Of a stretch of 64,000 nucleotides of DNA, positions 19,148-28,639 are shown in pieces. Numbering within the stretch: position 1 is the first letter of the stretch; the number at the start of each line of letters is the position of its first letter. Source of the stretch: RBG-13-68-16 sp050018455 (GTDB lineage: Bacteria > Acidobacteriota > Thermoanaerobaculia > Thermoanaerobaculales > Thermoanaerobaculaceae); assembly GCA_050018455.1 (NCBI GenBank), contig JBEKAA010000003.1:1-64000 (forward strand). Direction: 5' to 3'. The notes beneath the pieces are model-generated. The model did no database searches and was not told the DNA's origin. It was given only the letters and a program-made list of their open reading frames with translations. Both the position numbers and the translations under genes were made by a program.

Positions 19148-20620
19148 ATGCCTGACCACGACATCCCGCTGGCGTTGACTTTCGACGACGTTCTTCTGGT
19201 CCCCGGCCGTTCGAGCGTGCACCCCGCCGAAGTAGACGTCTCTTCGGACCTCACCCGCACGATCCGGCTCAACATCCCGATCCTGTCGTCGGCGATGGAC
19301 ACCGTGACCGAGGCGCCGATGGCAATCGCGATGGCGCAGCACGGCGGGCTGGGCGTCATCCACCGCAACATGCCGATCGCGCGGCAGGCCGAAGAGGTCG
19401 ACATGGTGAAGCGCTCGGAGTCCGGGATGATCGTGGACCCCGTGACGATCCGCCCCGACCGGCTCGTGCGCGAAGCGCTCGAGCTCATGGCGCGCTACCG
19501 GATCTCCGGACTCCCGGTGGTGGACGAGCACGGCCAGCTCAAAGGGATCCTCACCAACCGCGACCTCCGGTTCTGCACCGAGACCCACCGTCCGATCGCG
19601 GACTTCATGACCAAGGACGACCTCGTGACCGCCCCTGTCGGCACCACTCTCGAAGCGGCCAAGGCGCTGCTGCACAGGCACAGGATCGAGAAGCTGCTGG
19701 TGGTGGACGAGGAAGGCGCCCTCAAGGGCCTCATCACCGTGAAGGACATCAAGAAGGCGCAGGAGTACCCCAACGCGTGCAAGGACAGTTTCGGCCGCCT
19801 GCGCGTGGCGGCGGCGGTGGGAGCCGGCTCGGATCTGGTCGAGCGGTGCGCCGCCCTGGTCGCGGCCAAGGTGGACCTGTTGTGCCTCGACTCCTCCCAC
19901 GGGCACGCCGAAAAGGTGATGGCCGCGGCCGCACGCATCAAGGAGCTCCACCCGGAGGTGCCGCTCATCGCCGGCAACGTCGCCACCTACGAAGGCGCCC
20001 GCGACCTGGCGAATCTCGGGGTGGACGCCGTCAAGGTGGGCGTGGGGCCGGGCTCGATCTGCACGACCCGGGTCGTGACGGGTGCCGGCGTGCCGCAGAT
20101 CACCGGGATCATCGAGTGCGCCCGCGCGTGCCGCGAGGCGGGCGTGCCTCTGGTGGCCGACGGCGGCATCAAGTACTCCGGCGACATCACGAAGGCCCTC
20201 GCCGCCGGGGCGGACACCGTCATGATCGGCTCGCTGTTCGCCGGCGTGGACGAGTCCCCCGGCGAGCAGATCCTGTACCAGGGACGGACGTTCAAGGCGT
20301 ACCGCGGGATGGGCTCGTTGGGCGCGATGAAAGCCGGCGAGGGCGCTCGCGACCGCTACTTCCAGGGCGAGGAAGAGGCCGCCAAGCTGGTCCCCGAGGG
20401 AATCGAAGGGATGGTGCCGTACAAGGGACCTCTTTCGGCGCAGCTCACCCAGCTCGTGGGCGGTCTGCGCTCCGGGATGGGTCTCGCCGGGTGCGGCACG
20501 GTGGCCCAACTGGCGAAGGACGCCCGGTTCATGCGCATCACCTCGGCAGGCCTCAAGGAGTCGCACGCCCACGACGTCGTGATCACCAAGGAAGCTCCAA
20601 ACTATCGCGTCGAGCGTTGA
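19148..20620 (+). CDS. guaB: Inosine-5'-monophosphate dehydrogenase
   Basis: Oxidises IMP to XMP with NAD, the first committed step of GMP synthesis. The 490-aa length and order are standard: the start LTFDDVLLVPG, two CBS domains at about residues 95-205 (VREALELMARYRISGLPVVD and the second copy), then the barrel with the catalytic cysteine in GPGSICTTRVVTG (about 305) and the flap arginine-tyrosine in KAYRGMGS. A TACAAT box lies only 6 nt before the ATG, suggesting a leaderless or very short-leader transcript. Confidence 0.97.
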   Translation: MPDHDIPLALTFDDVLLVPGRSSVHPAEVDVSSDLTRTIRLNIPILSSAMDTVTEAPMAIAMAQHGGLGVIHRNMPIARQAEEVDMVKRSESGMIVDPVTIRPDRLVREALELMARYRISGLPVVDEHGQLKGILTNRDLRFCTETHRPIADFMTKDDLVTAPVGTTLEAAKALLHRHRIEKLLVVDEEGALKGLITVKDIKKAQEYPNACKDSFGRLRVAAAVGAGSDLVERCAALVAAKVDLLCLDSSHGHAEKVMAAAARIKELHPEVPLIAGNVATYEGARDLANLGVDAVKVGVGPGSICTTRVVTGAGVPQITGIIECARACREAGVPLVADGGIKYSGDITKALAAGADTVMIGSLFAGVDESPGEQILYQGRTFKAYRGMGSLGAMKAGEGARDRYFQGEEEAAKLVPEGIEGMVPYKGPLSAQLTQLVGGLRSGMGLAGCGTVAQLAKDARFMRITSAGLKESHAHDVVITKEAPNYRVER

Positions 20621-20633
20621 GCCGGCTGGCGTG

Positions 20634-22208
20634 ATGGAAGGAGCCGGAGCGGGCGGCGGAGCAACGCCAGCGCCGTGGGAGAATGACCTCGTGCGGCGGC
20701 TCCCAGTCGTCCTCGCCGGTGCGGCGGTGCTCGCCGGGACGTTGTGGCTGTACGCTCCCGCCTCCCGGCTGGAGCTGATGGGCGACGACTACCAGTGGGT
20801 CCAGCACACGCATCGGGCCATGCACCAACCGGCGCTCCTGTTCGCCGATCTCGACACCTTCTACCGCCCCACAACGACGTGGCTCCTGGCATTCGATCGC
20901 GCGCTGTGGGGGTACTTGCCGCTCGGGTACCACCTCACCAACGTGCTTCTCCATGCCGCGGCCGGCATCGCGCTCGCACTGGCGGGAAAGCGGCTCGGTC
21001 TGCCCGCGATCCCGTCGTGGGCGGTCGGGCTCGTCTGGGCAGGATCCCCGTTTACCGACGAGCCGGCGATTTCGGTGGCGATCCGCTTCGAGGACCTGCT
21101 CCTGCTGACCTGGCTGGGTACGATCCTCTGCTGGCCCAAGCCTGGCGACAAGAACCGCATCAAGAGCAGATGGATCGCCGTAGCAGTGCTTGTGTGCCTC
21201 GCCGCGCTTTCCAAGGAAACTTGGGTCGTCACGCCCGGCCTGGTTTTCGCGCTCGAGTGGGCGTTTCGTCGCCTGGATGTCCGGCGAGCACTCCGCACCA
21301 TGGCGCCGTTCGTTGCGCTGGTCGCCGCGTACGTTGCGATCTACTTCGCCGGTTTCCCCGGAGGGAAGGGCTACTTCGATCTGTCGCTCCGCCCGCTCCT
21401 CAAGGTGCCCTATCAGATGGCTTCGTTTCTTTACCTCGTCGGGTTTGTCCCGCTCGAGTTCCCCTTTTCGGCGCCGGTGGCAATAGGGCTGCTGGCGAGC
21501 GCCGCCCTCGTCGTTTTCGTGTTCATGCGACGCAGCCCTGCCGGGGTCGTCGGCGGCGCCTTGCTCCTCTTTCCCATGCTCCCGACGCTGCTCGTGCCCT
21601 ACCTCCCCGCACGCTACACCGCGATCCCCTATGCGGGTTTTCTCCTCCTGCTTGCCAGCGCTGTGCATGAAGGAACCAGAAAACTCGAGGGCCGATGGCG
21701 ACCCTGGGTGCGAGTTGCTTCGGCGGTGCTGGTAGCGCTGGTACTCATCGCGGGAGCGTTCGCGGTGAGAGGCGACCTGAGCGATTCCCGACGGATATCG
21801 GAGGCGCATCGGATTCTTCTCGACGAGGCTCGTGCCGCAGTCGCCGATTTCCCGCCTGGGCCGCCCGTGCTGGTCCTCCGCGAGGAAGACGACAATCCCC
21901 TCCGGCAGATCGCCGCCAGCCCGCTCGGCCTGCCGAAGCTTCTGTTCCCCCGCGATCTCGACCCGTACGGCCTGATCGACACGGCCGCGCTCTTCGAGTG
22001 GGTGCTCGCGAAGGAAGAGGTTGCCGTCGTTCGATACGATGACGGGGATTCGCGCTTCAGGGGAAGGCCAGGAGCGGTTCTCAGCCACCGCAGCGGGGGC
22101 TTCGTCTGGCTGACAAGGGAGGTCCCCGATCTCGGCGGCCTGGCCGAGCGCGCTCGACTCGCCGGCGTCCGGTGTCGGGTGATCGCGGCGGAACCGCTGC
22201 GCCGCTGA
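20634..22208 (+). CDS. Polytopic GT-C-like membrane protein, paralogue of the convergent gene
   Basis: About 524 aa with some ten membrane helices. After helix 1 comes the acidic loop ELMGDDYQWVQH, typical in position of GT-C fold enzymes that use polyprenyl-phosphate sugars. The C-terminal 150 residues are soluble, with the block VLVLREEDDNPLRQIA followed by LLFPRDLDPYGLIDTAALFEWV. That block and the overall plan recur in the convergent gene at 22218-23759. Substrate unknown. It begins 13 nt after guaB and converges with its paralogue across 9 bp. Confidence 0.65.
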   Translation: MEGAGAGGGATPAPWENDLVRRLPVVLAGAAVLAGTLWLYAPASRLELMGDDYQWVQHTHRAMHQPALLFADLDTFYRPTTTWLLAFDRALWGYLPLGYHLTNVLLHAAAGIALALAGKRLGLPAIPSWAVGLVWAGSPFTDEPAISVAIRFEDLLLLTWLGTILCWPKPGDKNRIKSRWIAVAVLVCLAALSKETWVVTPGLVFALEWAFRRLDVRRALRTMAPFVALVAAYVAIYFAGFPGGKGYFDLSLRPLLKVPYQMASFLYLVGFVPLEFPFSAPVAIGLLASAALVVFVFMRRSPAGVVGGALLLFPMLPTLLVPYLPARYTAIPYAGFLLLLASAVHEGTRKLEGRWRPWVRVASAVLVALVLIAGAFAVRGDLSDSRRISEAHRILLDEARAAVADFPPGPPVLVLREEDDNPLRQIAASPLGLPKLLFPRDLDPYGLIDTAALFEWVLAKEEVAVVRYDDGDSRFRGRPGAVLSHRSGGFVWLTREVPDLGGLAERARLAGVRCRVIAAEPLRR

Positions 22209-22217
22209 GCGGTCACA

Positions 22218-23759
22218 CTAGGGAAACTCACGAGGCGCGAAGCCCGCCCACGGCCGCGGCTTGAGGATGACGCCGGCAACTCCGGTCGACGGGTGGAGCG
22301 GGTGGCGCACCTCCACCCGCGGCACGGCAACGAGACGCCGAAACCCTCCGTCCGCGTGGGCGAACGCGACGGCGGGAACATCGCTTGGCAGATACTCCAC
22401 CCGCTCCAGAACCCACCCGCGCCGGTAGGTCTGCCACGAGAGCAGCGCCGACAGCGATACGATTCCGTACGGGTCATCTGGCCTGGGAAAGAACGACTTG
22501 GGCTCGCCCTGGGGATTGGTGACCAGCTCCCTCCACGGGCGCCAGTCGTCGAGCCGGAGCACCACGAGCCAGCGCCCCTGGGCGCCTTCAGCGAGTAGCG
22601 GGCGGACCTCGCCTTGTAGGGTCGCGGTCAGATGTGCGAACTTTGCCCCGTCGGCCAGGTCCCCGCGGGTCTTGATGACCCCGGAACAGGCCAGCGCCGC
22701 CAGCATCGCCGCGCCGCACACGCGCAGCGGCCACGTCCGCCACACCGCGGGGGCACTATCCCGCATCCAGGTGATAGCACCAACGAGGAAGAAGAACCAC
22801 GGAAGGAACGTCCAGCGCGACGCTTGACTGGCAGAAGCCAGGGTGGGAACGGCGCTCAGCACGCTGAACGTAAACAGCAGGAGTGGACGGCGGAGCCGGC
22901 GCGCCGCAGCGATGACGACCATGGCGCAACATATGAGGACAGCCGCGGCCGTCCGCCAAGGCTGTTGTGCCACGGCCGCCTCGAACCCCCAAGGCACGGG
23001 TGCCGAAAGCTGTAAGAAAGATACCAGCGTGGAGAGGGCCTTCGCGGCAACTGGCCCGACGCTCAAGTGGTAGAAGCTCGAGTACCCGAAGTGCGTGATC
23101 GCGGCGTACGCCGCCAGGTACCCACCGACGGCGGCAGGCCACCAGCGCGCACCCCACAGCGCTTGACGCACCGATCGGCCGCGCACGACGACATCCTCCG
23201 CCAACAGCATCAGCGGAAGGACGACCCACTCCTCATTGGACGCCGCGGCGACCAGCACGGCGAGACCGACGCCGAGGCTCCGGCACCGCGATGGTTTCCC
23301 CGCGAACAGCCAGAGGGCCACCAGGGTACTGGTCCCGAAGACGAGGTGGTCGATAAATGAGGTCTCGCCGCAAAACGGCTCGTTCGCCAGCGGCGAGGCT
23401 AGCCAGACCAACACGGTCGCCGCCGCGACCCACGGTCCGAGTCCGGCGACCCGCCGAAGGAACATCCACCCGCTCGCCGCCAGGCCAAGCCCTGTCGCCA
23501 ATTGCACGATGCGGTACCAAAGGGCGAGCGGGCCTGCGGCCCAGGCGAGCACGCCGAACAACACGTAGAACGCAGGCCGCCAGACGAGATGGAAAGGCCG
23601 GAACAGCTCGAGCGGATTCTCGGTGACCTTCGCCCCCTTGAGGGCGGACTGAAAGTCCTCCGAAACCAAGCCAAACCTGAGTACCGGGGCGTACAGAGCA
23701 GCCACAGCGAGCAGGCAGAGCGCCAAGGCGATCGCCGCTTTCCCAACGCGGGTACTCAT
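22218..23759 (-). CDS. Polytopic GT-C-like membrane protein, second paralogue
   Basis: 513 aa, about ten helices, beginning with a clear signal-anchor helix, then the acidic loop GLVSEDFQSALKGA. Its C-terminal soluble domain (WLVVLRLDDWRPWRELV, then KSFFPRPDDPYGIVSLSALLSW) aligns with that of the neighbouring convergent gene, so the two are diverged copies. Their position beside a polysaccharide export operon suggests a role in surface glycan synthesis; this is inference. ATG start at 23759. Confidence 0.65.
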   Translation of the reverse strand: MSTRVGKAAIALALCLLAVAALYAPVLRFGLVSEDFQSALKGAKVTENPLELFRPFHLVWRPAFYVLFGVLAWAAGPLALWYRIVQLATGLGLAASGWMFLRRVAGLGPWVAAATVLVWLASPLANEPFCGETSFIDHLVFGTSTLVALWLFAGKPSRCRSLGVGLAVLVAAASNEEWVVLPLMLLAEDVVVRGRSVRQALWGARWWPAAVGGYLAAYAAITHFGYSSFYHLSVGPVAAKALSTLVSFLQLSAPVPWGFEAAVAQQPWRTAAAVLICCAMVVIAAARRLRRPLLLFTFSVLSAVPTLASASQASRWTFLPWFFFLVGAITWMRDSAPAVWRTWPLRVCGAAMLAALACSGVIKTRGDLADGAKFAHLTATLQGEVRPLLAEGAQGRWLVVLRLDDWRPWRELVTNPQGEPKSFFPRPDDPYGIVSLSALLSWQTYRRGWVLERVEYLPSDVPAVAFAHADGGFRRLVAVPRVEVRHPLHPSTGVAGVILKPRPWAGFAPREFP

Positions 23760-23912
23760 GCCGCACTCGGCGCCGGTGCGGTTTGGGAACGAATCGCTGT
23801 CACGGTCTTATCGTAACGCAGCGCGGGAACCGAGATTCACCACCCGACACGGCCCTTGGCTCCTGCCCAGGCCTCCGGATCTTACCGGCGGTCGAGATCC
23901 GAGCCTCGGTTG

Positions 23913-23918
23913 TACAAT
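23913..23918 (+). promoter_or_regulatory. Putative -10 box upstream of the polysaccharide export operon
   Basis: TACAAT, 7 nt before an ATG at 23925 that opens a 32-codon frame. No good -35 at 17 bp spacing. It is the best promoter-like sequence in the 260 bp between the membrane protein and wzm. Confidence 0.3.
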
Positions 23919-23924
23919 CGCCGC

Positions 23925-24023
23925 ATGGCAAGGCCCGTTCGTCCGCGCGACATCAGCCCCGGGGCAGACCCTCTGCACCGCGCGGCGCGACAGCAGCGCC
24001 CTCGGCCCCGGAACCGAGTGTGA
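23925..24023 (+). CDS. Possible 32-aa leader ORF overlapping wzm
   Basis: Starts at the ATG just after the TACAAT box and ends at a TGA (24021-24023) that overlaps the GTG start of the permease gene. The peptide is Arg/Pro-rich and has no domain, so it may be a chance frame. The overlap would couple its translation to the permease, as with leader peptides. Confidence 0.22.
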   Translation: MARPVRPRDISPGADPLHRAARQQRPRPRNRV

Positions 24024-24880
24024 CCGAAGTCCACTCACCTCGCGATGAGGTCCTCGTCATCGAGCCCGCGGGCAAGCTGGCAAACCCGCGCATCCAGGAA
24101 GTCTGGGCATACCGCGAGCTGCTCTACTTCCTGGTCTGGCGCGACATCAAGGTCCGCTACAAGCAGACGGCGCTTGGGGCCGCCTGGGCGATCCTGCAGC
24201 CGCTCGCGACCGCAGCGGTCTTCACGATCTTCTTCGGTCGACTCGCCGGGATCCCGTCCGACGGTGTGCCTTACCCCCTGTTCGCCTATTCGGGGCTCCT
24301 CGTGTGGACGTTCTTCGCGCAGGGGCTAACGCAGTCTTCAGCGAGCGTCGTCGGTTCGGCGAACCTCATCACCAAGGTCTACTTCCCCCGCCTCGTCATC
24401 CCGTTCGCAGCGGTGTTGTCGGGGCTCGTGGACATGGCGGTTGCGACCCCGCTCCTGGTCGTGATGATGGCGCACTACGGGGTGTGGCCCGGCGCCGCCA
24501 TCGTCGCGGCGCCGTTGGTGCTGGCGCTGGCGCTGCTGGCCGTCACCGGGGTCGGATTGTGGCTCTCTGCGCTTAACGTGGAGTACCGCGACGTGCGCTT
24601 CGTGGTGCCCTTTCTCGTTCAGCTCTGGCTGTTCGTGACGCCGGTGATCTACCCCGCGAGCGTCGTGGCCCCTCGCCTCGAGAGGCTGGGTGTGCCGGGG
24701 TGGGTGCTCGGCCTCAACCCCATGGCGGGCGTCGTGGAGGGGTTCCGCTGGGCGACACTCGGCAGGGGAACCGCGCCGGTATCGCTCATCTCAGCGAGCG
24801 CGGTTGTCGCCGTCACGCTCTGTGTGACGGGCGCGTTGTACTTCCGCAGCGTGGAAAGGTCCTTCGCCGATGTGGTGTGA
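24020..24880 (+). CDS. wzm: ABC-2 polysaccharide export permease (Wzm type)
   Basis: A 286-aa inner-membrane permease of the Wzm/TagG/KpsM type with six helices. The family signature WRDIKVRYKQTALGAAWAI opens the first membrane region (about residue 45), and LNPMAGVVEGFRWA lies near the C-terminus. It pairs with the ATPase that follows 30 nt later to flip a complete polysaccharide, most likely an O-antigen, across the inner membrane. The GTG start at 24020 is weakly supported by ribosome binding sequence. Confidence 0.88.
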   Translation: MTEVHSPRDEVLVIEPAGKLANPRIQEVWAYRELLYFLVWRDIKVRYKQTALGAAWAILQPLATAAVFTIFFGRLAGIPSDGVPYPLFAYSGLLVWTFFAQGLTQSSASVVGSANLITKVYFPRLVIPFAAVLSGLVDMAVATPLLVVMMAHYGVWPGAAIVAAPLVLALALLAVTGVGLWLSALNVEYRDVRFVVPFLVQLWLFVTPVIYPASVVAPRLERLGVPGWVLGLNPMAGVVEGFRWATLGRGTAPVSLISASAVVAVTLCVTGALYFRSVERSFADVV

Positions 24881-24910
24881 GGGGCGGTCATCGAGAAGCG
24901 GAGCGGAGAC

Positions 24911-26173
24911 GTGAGCGCCCCGGCAATCCGGGTCAGCGGGCTTTCCAAGCGCTTCCGCATCGGCGATCGTATGCGCTACAAGTCTCTCCGGGAGAGCATC
25001 CAGAACGCCGTCAAGGCACCGTTCCGGCGAGATCGACGCACGGAAGAGACGATCTGGGCGCTCCGCGACGTTTCGTACGAGGTCGCGCCGGGAGAAGTCG
25101 TCGGGGTGATCGGCCGCAACGGGGCAGGGAAAAGCACGCTTCTCAAGGTACTTTCGCGCATCACCGAGCCGACTGAGGGCCGCGTCGAGCTCCGCGGCCG
25201 GGTGGGCAGCCTGCTCGAGGTCGGCACCGGGTTTCACCTGGAGTTGACCGGCCGCGAGAACATCTTCCTCAACGGCGCGATCCTGGGCATGAGGCGGGTC
25301 GAGATCGATCGAAAGTTCGACGAGATCGTCGCGTTCGCGGAGATCGAGCGGTTCCTTGACACCCCGGTCAAACACTACTCAACTGGTATGTACCTGCGGC
25401 TAGCTTTCGCGGTCGCCGCCCATCTCGAGCCCGAGATCCTGCTTGTGGACGAGGTGCTCGCCGTTGGCGACGCGGCCTTTCAGAAGAAGTGCCTCGGCAA
25501 GATGGGGGACGTCGCCAAGGGCGGGCGCACGGTGCTCTTCGTGAGCCACAACCTGAGTGCCGTCCAGGCGCTCTGCCAGCGCGCGGTCCTCTTGAGACAA
25601 GGGCGGGTCCAGGCCTCGGGAGATGTGCATCAGGTCGTGGCGATCTATAACTCCGACCTCTCCTCGACCCAGGGCTCGCTCGCCGAGCGGAAGGATCGCC
25701 AGGGCGACCAGCGTCTGCGTGTGGTGCAGCTCCACATCTACCCAGCCCACGGACGTCGCGCTGACGGAGTCTGCACGGGTGACGACACGGTCTTCGAGAT
25801 GCACTACGAGAACCTTAGCGGCCGGCCGATCCGCAACGTCGAAGTCACGATAGGCATCTACGACTTCCTCGGTCGGGCCATGACCTTCCTGGAGAATGCT
25901 GCTGTAGGCGTGAGGATCGACGCCGACGCCGCGGGCGGCACGTTTCGATGTGTAACTCCGAATCTCGGCCTCATTCCGGGCGAGTACGTCATCAATTTTC
26001 ACCTCATCGAACACTCGGAAGTCATCGACTGGGTACAGCAGGCGGTCGCCTTCAAAGTTTACGACGGAGACTTCTTCGGAACAGGAAGGCAGACGTATAC
26101 AAAGCTGGGCGGCGTTTTCATGCCCCAGTGCTGGGCGCGCGGGGCTCTCGTAGAGGACGTGCCCAAGTCATGA
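24911..26173 (+). CDS. wzt: Polysaccharide export ATPase with C-terminal glycan-binding domain (Wzt type)
   Basis: A 420-aa ATPase. Residues 1-240 hold Walker A (GRNGAGKST, about 67), the signature HYSTGMYLRLAFAVA (about 157), Walker B (ILLVDEVLAVGD) and the switch histidine (FVSHN). From about 265 it continues into a beta-rich Wzt C-terminal domain (VFEMHYENLSGRPIRNVEV, VITIGIYD-like strands). In systems such as E. coli O8/O9a this domain recognises the modified non-reducing end of the finished chain. GTG start. It overlaps the next gene by ATGA, so export and chain-end modification are translationally coupled. Confidence 0.9.
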   Translation: MSAPAIRVSGLSKRFRIGDRMRYKSLRESIQNAVKAPFRRDRRTEETIWALRDVSYEVAPGEVVGVIGRNGAGKSTLLKVLSRITEPTEGRVELRGRVGSLLEVGTGFHLELTGRENIFLNGAILGMRRVEIDRKFDEIVAFAEIERFLDTPVKHYSTGMYLRLAFAVAAHLEPEILLVDEVLAVGDAAFQKKCLGKMGDVAKGGRTVLFVSHNLSAVQALCQRAVLLRQGRVQASGDVHQVVAIYNSDLSSTQGSLAERKDRQGDQRLRVVQLHIYPAHGRRADGVCTGDDTVFEMHYENLSGRPIRNVEVTIGIYDFLGRAMTFLENAAVGVRIDADAAGGTFRCVTPNLGLIPGEYVINFHLIEHSEVIDWVQQAVAFKVYDGDFFGTGRQTYTKLGGVFMPQCWARGALVEDVPKS

Positions 26174-27864
26174 TCCCGCCAGAACTGCGCGCCGCGGAAG
26201 TCCGTGCCACCGGAGAAATGTTCGTCGGGCGAGGAGCGCCTGACGGTTACTGGGGCGAGCTGGAGGTCAGCGAGTTCGATGAGCTGCTCGCGCTCTCCCG
26301 TCGCGAGCGGGACTTCGACCTTGCCATCGTGAAGTTCCTCCGTGGTCACCGCAGGAAGGACCTTTACGCCTATATCTGCGACTGTGCCGGGCGCACTTCC
26401 TGGCTGGCGTTCCTCCCCAAGTCCTTAGGCGGGGTCGCCCTCGATGTTGGATCGGGTTACGGTGCGATCGCCGAGAGCCTCGCCGGGTCGTTCGAACGGG
26501 TGTACGCACTCGAGGGGTGTCGGCGGCGTTGCGAGCTGCTCGTCGAGCGAAAGCGCAAGAAAGAACTCGACGGCGTTGAGGTACTCCACGCCGACGCTCT
26601 CTCGATCCCACTCGAAGATTCATCAGTGGACTTGGTGGTATGCAACGGGACGCTCGAGTGGGTCGCCCTCACGGTCCCGGGTCGGGCAGGCGCCGTGCAG
26701 CGCCGCTTTCTCGTCGAGTTGCGGCGCGTCCTCAAGCCCGATGGGGTTCTCTACATAGGGATCGAGAATCGGTTCGGACGTCAGTATCTGCGCGGAGCCG
26801 TGGACCATAACGGCAGGCGCTATACGTCACTTCTGCCCCGGCTCGTGGCCTCTCTCGTGACCCGCGGTGCGGCGCCGAAGGAGTTTGCGTACGACCGCAA
26901 AGTGTCCGGGTACAGGACATATACTTACGGGGCACGCGGCTACATTCGCCTGCTGAAACATGCCGGCTTCGGGTCAGTGGAGATCTTGTGCGCCGAACCG
27001 TCTTACGATATCCCGCGCTACGCGTTCCCATATCGGGCCCCGCGACGCGAGCTTAGGGAATTCTTCGAAACCTTCGGCTCCCGGCCGTTCTCTCCGCTGC
27101 GCGACCGTTGCCTCGCCAACAACTTCTTCATCCTTGCACATCCCGAGCAGGGTCCCCTGCCGAGACTCAACCCCACGCTCTTCGGCTTCTCGAGCACGAT
27201 CCACTTGGAGCAGGGGAGTGTGGTCCGAGAGGACCGTTCCGGCTCAGCGCGTGCGGAGCCGCGAATCGTGGGAACCCCGGTCTTGGTGGAGCCCGGTCGT
27301 ATGCTCACCGCGGAGAGTGTCATCGATGCCTACGAGGTCTTCGTGGCCGAAGCGAAGCCGGAGGGCGTACAAGCAGAGCCCACGCTTCACGAGCCTTTGC
27401 GCAATTTCCTCGCCACGGACGTTGTCGGGCACGAACATCTTGACTCGCTGTTCAGGACCATCTCTCGCGAGCACCTCGAAGCGGTCTACCACGGCGATTT
27501 CTGGCTAGGCAACATGCTCAGGCGGGCCAGTGATGGTCACCTCGTGCTCGTCGACCGCGAGCGCCGGTCGTTCGGCTCGCTTCGCTTGGACTGTGCGGAT
27601 TTCGTCATGGATTTCCTGGTCAACGCCAGGTTCGAGATTTTCCCGGCGTTCGACATCAAGCGCTTCTGCAGCCATTTCAACCTCACATTTGACGACGCGG
27701 AACTCTTCGAGGTTGCGATTCTCCGCCAAGTGCTTTGGTACGCCCCGACTGGACGTGCTCATCCCTTGCTCTTCACGCACCTCGAGATGCTCGCGGAGAT
27801 CTCCTCCACAGGCTGTCTACCCGGCCCGCTGCGGACGGGCCTGAGTCGGGCCGGCCTGGCATGA
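26170..27864 (+). CDS. Methyltransferase-kinase fusion, WbdD-like O-chain terminator candidate
   Basis: A 564-aa two-domain protein. Residues about 60-260 form a class I SAM methyltransferase (VALDVGSGYGAIAESL, about 88; then SVDLVVCNGTLEW and VLKPDGVLYIGIENR). Residues about 370-550 look like an APH/kinase fold: YHGDFWLGNML (about 441) is the catalytic HxD...N loop and VLVDRERRSFGSL (about 459) supplies the metal-binding aspartate. The same order and context (directly after Wzt with a glycan-binding domain) is that of WbdD, which caps polymannose O-antigen with methyl-phosphate. No long coiled-coil ruler like that of WbdD is evident, and similarity was not computed. It could instead modify a different sugar. 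Confidence 0.72.
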   Translation: MIPPELRAAEVRATGEMFVGRGAPDGYWGELEVSEFDELLALSRRERDFDLAIVKFLRGHRRKDLYAYICDCAGRTSWLAFLPKSLGGVALDVGSGYGAIAESLAGSFERVYALEGCRRRCELLVERKRKKELDGVEVLHADALSIPLEDSSVDLVVCNGTLEWVALTVPGRAGAVQRRFLVELRRVLKPDGVLYIGIENRFGRQYLRGAVDHNGRRYTSLLPRLVASLVTRGAAPKEFAYDRKVSGYRTYTYGARGYIRLLKHAGFGSVEILCAEPSYDIPRYAFPYRAPRRELREFFETFGSRPFSPLRDRCLANNFFILAHPEQGPLPRLNPTLFGFSSTIHLEQGSVVREDRSGSARAEPRIVGTPVLVEPGRMLTAESVIDAYEVFVAEAKPEGVQAEPTLHEPLRNFLATDVVGHEHLDSLFRTISREHLEAVYHGDFWLGNMLRRASDGHLVLVDRERRSFGSLRLDCADFVMDFLVNARFEIFPAFDIKRFCSHFNLTFDDAELFEVAILRQVLWYAPTGRAHPLLFTHLEMLAEISSTGCLPGPLRTGLSRAGLA

Positions 27865-27877
27865 TGGATCCGGTGCC

Positions 27878-28639
27878 ATGTTCCGTCGCCTGGTGAGAGC
27901 CTTATTGCCCGAAACGTTGCGGCGTCGGATTTTCCGTGCCCGCCGGTGGTTTGTTAGGCTGCCCGGCTTGGGTGAGTTGCGCTTTGCCACCCTGCGGCGT
28001 GTCCGTCCGGTCTCCCGGGCGTTCGGGACCGACCGGGGCGGCCTTTCCATAGACCGCCATTACATCGAGCAATTCCTCGCGGGCAGGGGGAGCGACATCC
28101 ATAGCCACGTGCTGGAGATCGGCGACAACTGCTACACGACGGCGTTCGGCGGTCATCAGGTGCTAGCCAGCGATGTCGCACACGTCGAGGAGGGACACGA
28201 GGAGGCGAATCTCGTTGTTGATCTGGCGTCCGGACGCGGGCTCTTACCCGAGGCGTATGACTGCGTGATCCTCACGCAGACGCTGCAATTCATCTGGCAC
28301 ATTCACGCAGCGGTGCGCACGCTGCACTGCATCCTCAAGCCTGGCGGCGTGGCGCTCGTGACTCTTCCGGGCATCAGCCAGATCAGTCGCTATGACTCCG
28401 AGAGGTGGGGAGAGTATTGGCGCTTTACGAACCTCGGCGCCGAGAAGCTCTTCGCAGAGGTGTTCGGTGCCGAGCGGGTCTCCGTGAAGACCTACGGCAA
28501 TGTGCTATCGGCCGCCGCTTTCCTTTATGGTCTCACCAGTGACGAACTCCGACCCCGCGAGATCGACGACCGCGATCCGGACTACCAGGTCATCCTCGGT
28601 GTCCGGGCGCAAAAGGCCGGAGCCGACAGAACGGGATGA
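27878..28639 (+). CDS. Class I SAM-dependent methyltransferase
   Basis: A 253-aa methyltransferase of the type 11 style with a basic, possibly membrane-binding N-terminus (about 1-45). The SAM fold is visible from HVLEIGDNCYTT (about residue 75) through VLASDVAHVEEG, YDCVILTQTLQFIWH (about 128) and LKPGGVALVTLPG (about 152). Motif I lacks the usual GxGxG. Its place between the fusion protein and a deacetylase suggests a sugar or glycan substrate. It ends with an ATGA overlap into the deacetylase. Confidence 0.8.
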   Translation: MFRRLVRALLPETLRRRIFRARRWFVRLPGLGELRFATLRRVRPVSRAFGTDRGGLSIDRHYIEQFLAGRGSDIHSHVLEIGDNCYTTAFGGHQVLASDVAHVEEGHEEANLVVDLASGRGLLPEAYDCVILTQTLQFIWHIHAAVRTLHCILKPGGVALVTLPGISQISRYDSERWGEYWRFTNLGAEKLFAEVFGAERVSVKTYGNVLSAAAFLYGLTSDELRPREIDDRDPDYQVILGVRAQKAGADRTG

